Source of the DNA: Nitrospina sp.
GTDB lineage: Bacteria > Nitrospinota > Nitrospinia > Nitrospinales > VA-1
NCBI GenBank assembly: GCA_018665625.1
Contig: JABJCF010000251.1
Coordinates: forward strand, 1-14,770
DNA length: 14,770 nt
Reading direction: 5' to 3'
Made by a program: the position numbers and the translations under genes. Positions 13,414 to 14,770 of this stretch are shown here, piece by piece. The first letter of the stretch is position 1; every line of letters begins with the position of its first letter. Under the pieces are notes generated by a model. That model made no database searches and was not told the DNA's origin. It saw nothing but the letters and a program-made list of their open reading frames with translations.

Positions 13414-14385
13414 TTAGTATAAAAAACTTTCGATTCCCCACTTTTTTTCATATTCAATTCCAGAAGTAACAAGTTCATTTACGACTGTTTTGGAATTAGT
13501 CAACTTGGATAGTTCTGTAAATTTTCTTTTACGTTCTTTCAAAGGTAAATCTCTAGGACACCCTTCTCTTTTAAATACATCGTTCATATTTGGAAATGGG
13601 TCTGATGTTAAAAACTTTCCGATCTGTGAGATCACGGTTTCTGGATCAGAGAAGAGATTTTCATATGAAACCAACAGTATTTGGTCTTTTCGATAATTGG
13701 ACTCATAGGCCTTTTTATCAAGATCGGCCAAATAGCATATACTCTTTATCACTCGTTCTACAGGGGGCATTGCTTCATATTCGTCGATCCAGGAATCTGC
13801 GAACCAAGGCACTGGGATCCGTTTCCCTTGGATTACCGGAATGAAGGCGAGTGGATCTGTCCCAAAACGTTCCCCCCATCTCCTTACAAACCAAGAGTGC
13901 GCGATGTCGACAGGATGACGCTGAATATTGATCATCAATAAATCTGGAAAGGTATCAAAAAATAGTTCCATATGGGGTAAGCACTCGTGAGTTAAAAAAG
14001 AAGGAATTTTTTTTCCGGTCTTTAATTTTGTAACGGCTGCCATGCCGTCCGGCTCAACTGTTCTTTGAATATAGTCATCATAATTTGTCGCATTACGAAG
14101 GGAAGATCCGTCACTTTCTCTTAAATTCAGATTTCTTCCAACAGATCGATTGTAAATATTAAGATTGGTATTGAGTCGAAGAAATGCAATAGCATCATTT
14201 CTTTCCATACATCCTAAATAGTGCAATATTGGGATATGCTCAATAATTTCAGCTGCTTGAAAATAATCAACCTTTTGAAAATTCGAAACAATTTTACCAA
14301 GCAAAAATTTCCCTGCTCTAGATAACCCATCCAAAAACAAGACGTTTTCAATAAGTGCAGATTGTATAGCTAGGCGATAATCCAT
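13414..14385 (-). CDS. PAPS-dependent sulfotransferase
   Basis: A 323-residue member of the P-loop sulfotransferase families, expected to move a sulfuryl group from PAPS to a glycan hydroxyl or amine. The 5'-phosphosulfate-binding loop is LDGLSRAGKFLLGKI (18-32), the 3'-phosphate-binding motif is INIQRHPVDIAHSWF (152-166, with R156 and S164), and the later VSYENLFSDPETVISQIGKFL segment is the usual 'YEdL...p...l..i..FL' helix region. RKRKFTELSK near residue 285 could be the 'R+G..gdW'-like C-terminal loop in divergent form. No signal peptide or membrane segment is present, so it acts in the cytoplasm, probably on lipid- or nucleotide-linked glycan precursors. It leads the sulfation block, followed by APS kinase and the ATP sulfurylase fusion. 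The acceptor is unknown. Confidence 0.85.
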   Translation of the reverse strand: MDYRLAIQSALIENVLFLDGLSRAGKFLLGKIVSNFQKVDYFQAAEIIEHIPILHYLGCMERNDAIAFLRLNTNLNIYNRSVGRNLNLRESDGSSLRNATNYDDYIQRTVEPDGMAAVTKLKTGKKIPSFLTHECLPHMELFFDTFPDLLMINIQRHPVDIAHSWFVRRWGERFGTDPLAFIPVIQGKRIPVPWFADSWIDEYEAMPPVERVIKSICYLADLDKKAYESNYRKDQILLVSYENLFSDPETVISQIGKFLTSDPFPNMNDVFKREGCPRDLPLKERKRKFTELSKLTNSKTVVNELVTSGIEYEKKWGIESFLY

Positions 14386-14394
14386 GATTAATTC

Positions 14395-14448
14395 TCAATA
14401 AATTGTTTTTCCCCGAAGTGCTGTTTTTTTGCAACATCGTATGTTCAT
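14395..14448 (-). CDS. Possible 17-residue leader peptide before the sulfotransferase
   Basis: AAGGAG (14455-14460), overlapping the stop of the dehydrogenase gene, is well placed 6 bases before an ATG that opens a 17-codon frame (MNIRCCKKTALRGKTIY). It ends in TGA 9 bases before the sulfotransferase ATG and is in the same frame. The sulfotransferase's own ribosome site is weak, so coupling through this frame is possible. It may equally be a remnant of an earlier gene start. Confidence 0.25.
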   Translation of the reverse strand: MNIRCCKKTALRGKTIY

Positions 14449-14459
14449 ACATTACTCCT

Positions 14460-14770
14460 TTACCATGCGCCCCATCCCCCATCAACTGAAAAATTCTGCC
14501 CCGTCACATACTTCGACAGATCACTCGCCAAATACGCCACCACACCGCGAAAATCATCTTCAATTGCCATTCGCTTCAATGGTGTTTTTGCCTCATAGCG
14601 TCGCACAAACGATTCTGGCTGATTTCTGAAAACACCGCCGGGTGATATGGCATTGACGCGGACATTCGGAGCAATGGTTGTTGCCAACCAACGAGTAAAC
14701 TGAATTAACCCTCCCTTCGATACGCCATAGGCTGCCGGATTACTCATACTGGTACCTTCATACAAGTTCC
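14460..14770 (-). CDS. PtmA-like short-chain dehydrogenase/reductase, C-terminal part (continues beyond window)
   Basis: The visible 103 residues include the catalytic YxxxK (YGVSKGG), RVNAISPGG after the active site, PLKRMAIEDD, LASDLSKYVTGQ and the terminal VDGGWGAW. This C-terminal pattern and the LYEGTSM segment before the tyrosine resemble PtmA-type oxidoreductases of legionaminic-acid and flagellin-glycan gene sets, which act on sugar precursors with NAD(P). The frame is open to the window edge, so the start and cofactor-binding region lie to the right. Its G+C content is higher than the sulfation genes that follow and matches the NeuA/Gfo-Idh operon at 36-5789, which is its natural functional partner. 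The precise substrate cannot be read. Confidence 0.88.
   Translation of the reverse strand, partial: NLYEGTSMSNPAAYGVSKGGLIQFTRWLATTIAPNVRVNAISPGGVFRNQPESFVRRYEAKTPLKRMAIEDDFRGVVAYLASDLSKYVTGQNFSVDGGWGAW

Noticed and set aside
1..14770. CRISPR array, tRNA, rRNA or toxin-antitoxin pair
   Set aside because: No regularly spaced repeats, no tRNA-like cloverleaf sequence and no paired small genes of those types were seen on either strand.

Overview
All genes in this window lie on the minus strand, so transcription runs from the right edge (14770) to the left (1). The content is a surface-glycan locus of a Gram-negative-type bacterium: sugar oxidoreductases, NeuA/NeuB-like proteins of the nonulosonic (sialic-like) acid pathway, two glycosyltransferase candidates, a UDP-glucuronate 4-epimerase and a set of sulfation genes. 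No rRNA, tRNA or clade-specific marker is present, so I cannot name the phylum.

Layout in transcription order. (a) 14460-14770: C-terminal part of a PtmA-like short-chain dehydrogenase, cut by the window edge. (b) 10485-14385: a sulfation block made of a PAPS-dependent sulfotransferase, an APS kinase (CysC-like), and a 729-residue protein that joins a pyruvate kinase (A and B domains only) to a complete ATP sulfurylase. Together these would make PAPS from sulfate and ATP and transfer the sulfuryl group to a glycan. (c) 9254-10475: an apparently complete IS630-family element with TA target duplication, 21-bp imperfect inverted repeats, and two reading frames joined at a perfect A AAA AAA slippery site. 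(d) 8144-9154: UDP-glucuronate 4-epimerase. (e) 5909-7954: a large putative GT-B-type glycan protein whose C-terminus may be displaced by a frameshift. (f) 36-5789: a tightly packed operon of a NeuA-like cytidylyltransferase, a Gfo/Idh/MocA oxidoreductase, a shortened NeuB-like protein with a SAF domain, a GT2 glycosyltransferase, a second divergent cytidylyltransferase, and a UxaA-family (altronate dehydratase-like) protein whose last 71 residues are in another frame.

The likely product is an acidic, sulfated surface polysaccharide or glycoprotein glycan that carries an unusual CMP-activated keto-sugar acid. The most unusual points are the pyruvate kinase-ATP sulfurylase fusion inside a sulfated-glycan locus; the combination of an aldonate-dehydratase-family enzyme with CMP-sugar synthetase-like proteins and a NeuB that seems to have lost its metal-binding histidines; and a base-composition break. 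Hand counts of sample lines give roughly 45-55% G+C at 1-6.8 kb and again after 14.46 kb, but roughly 25-42% between about 6.9 and 14.4 kb outside the IS. That suggests the sulfation block was inserted into an older ptm-like module.
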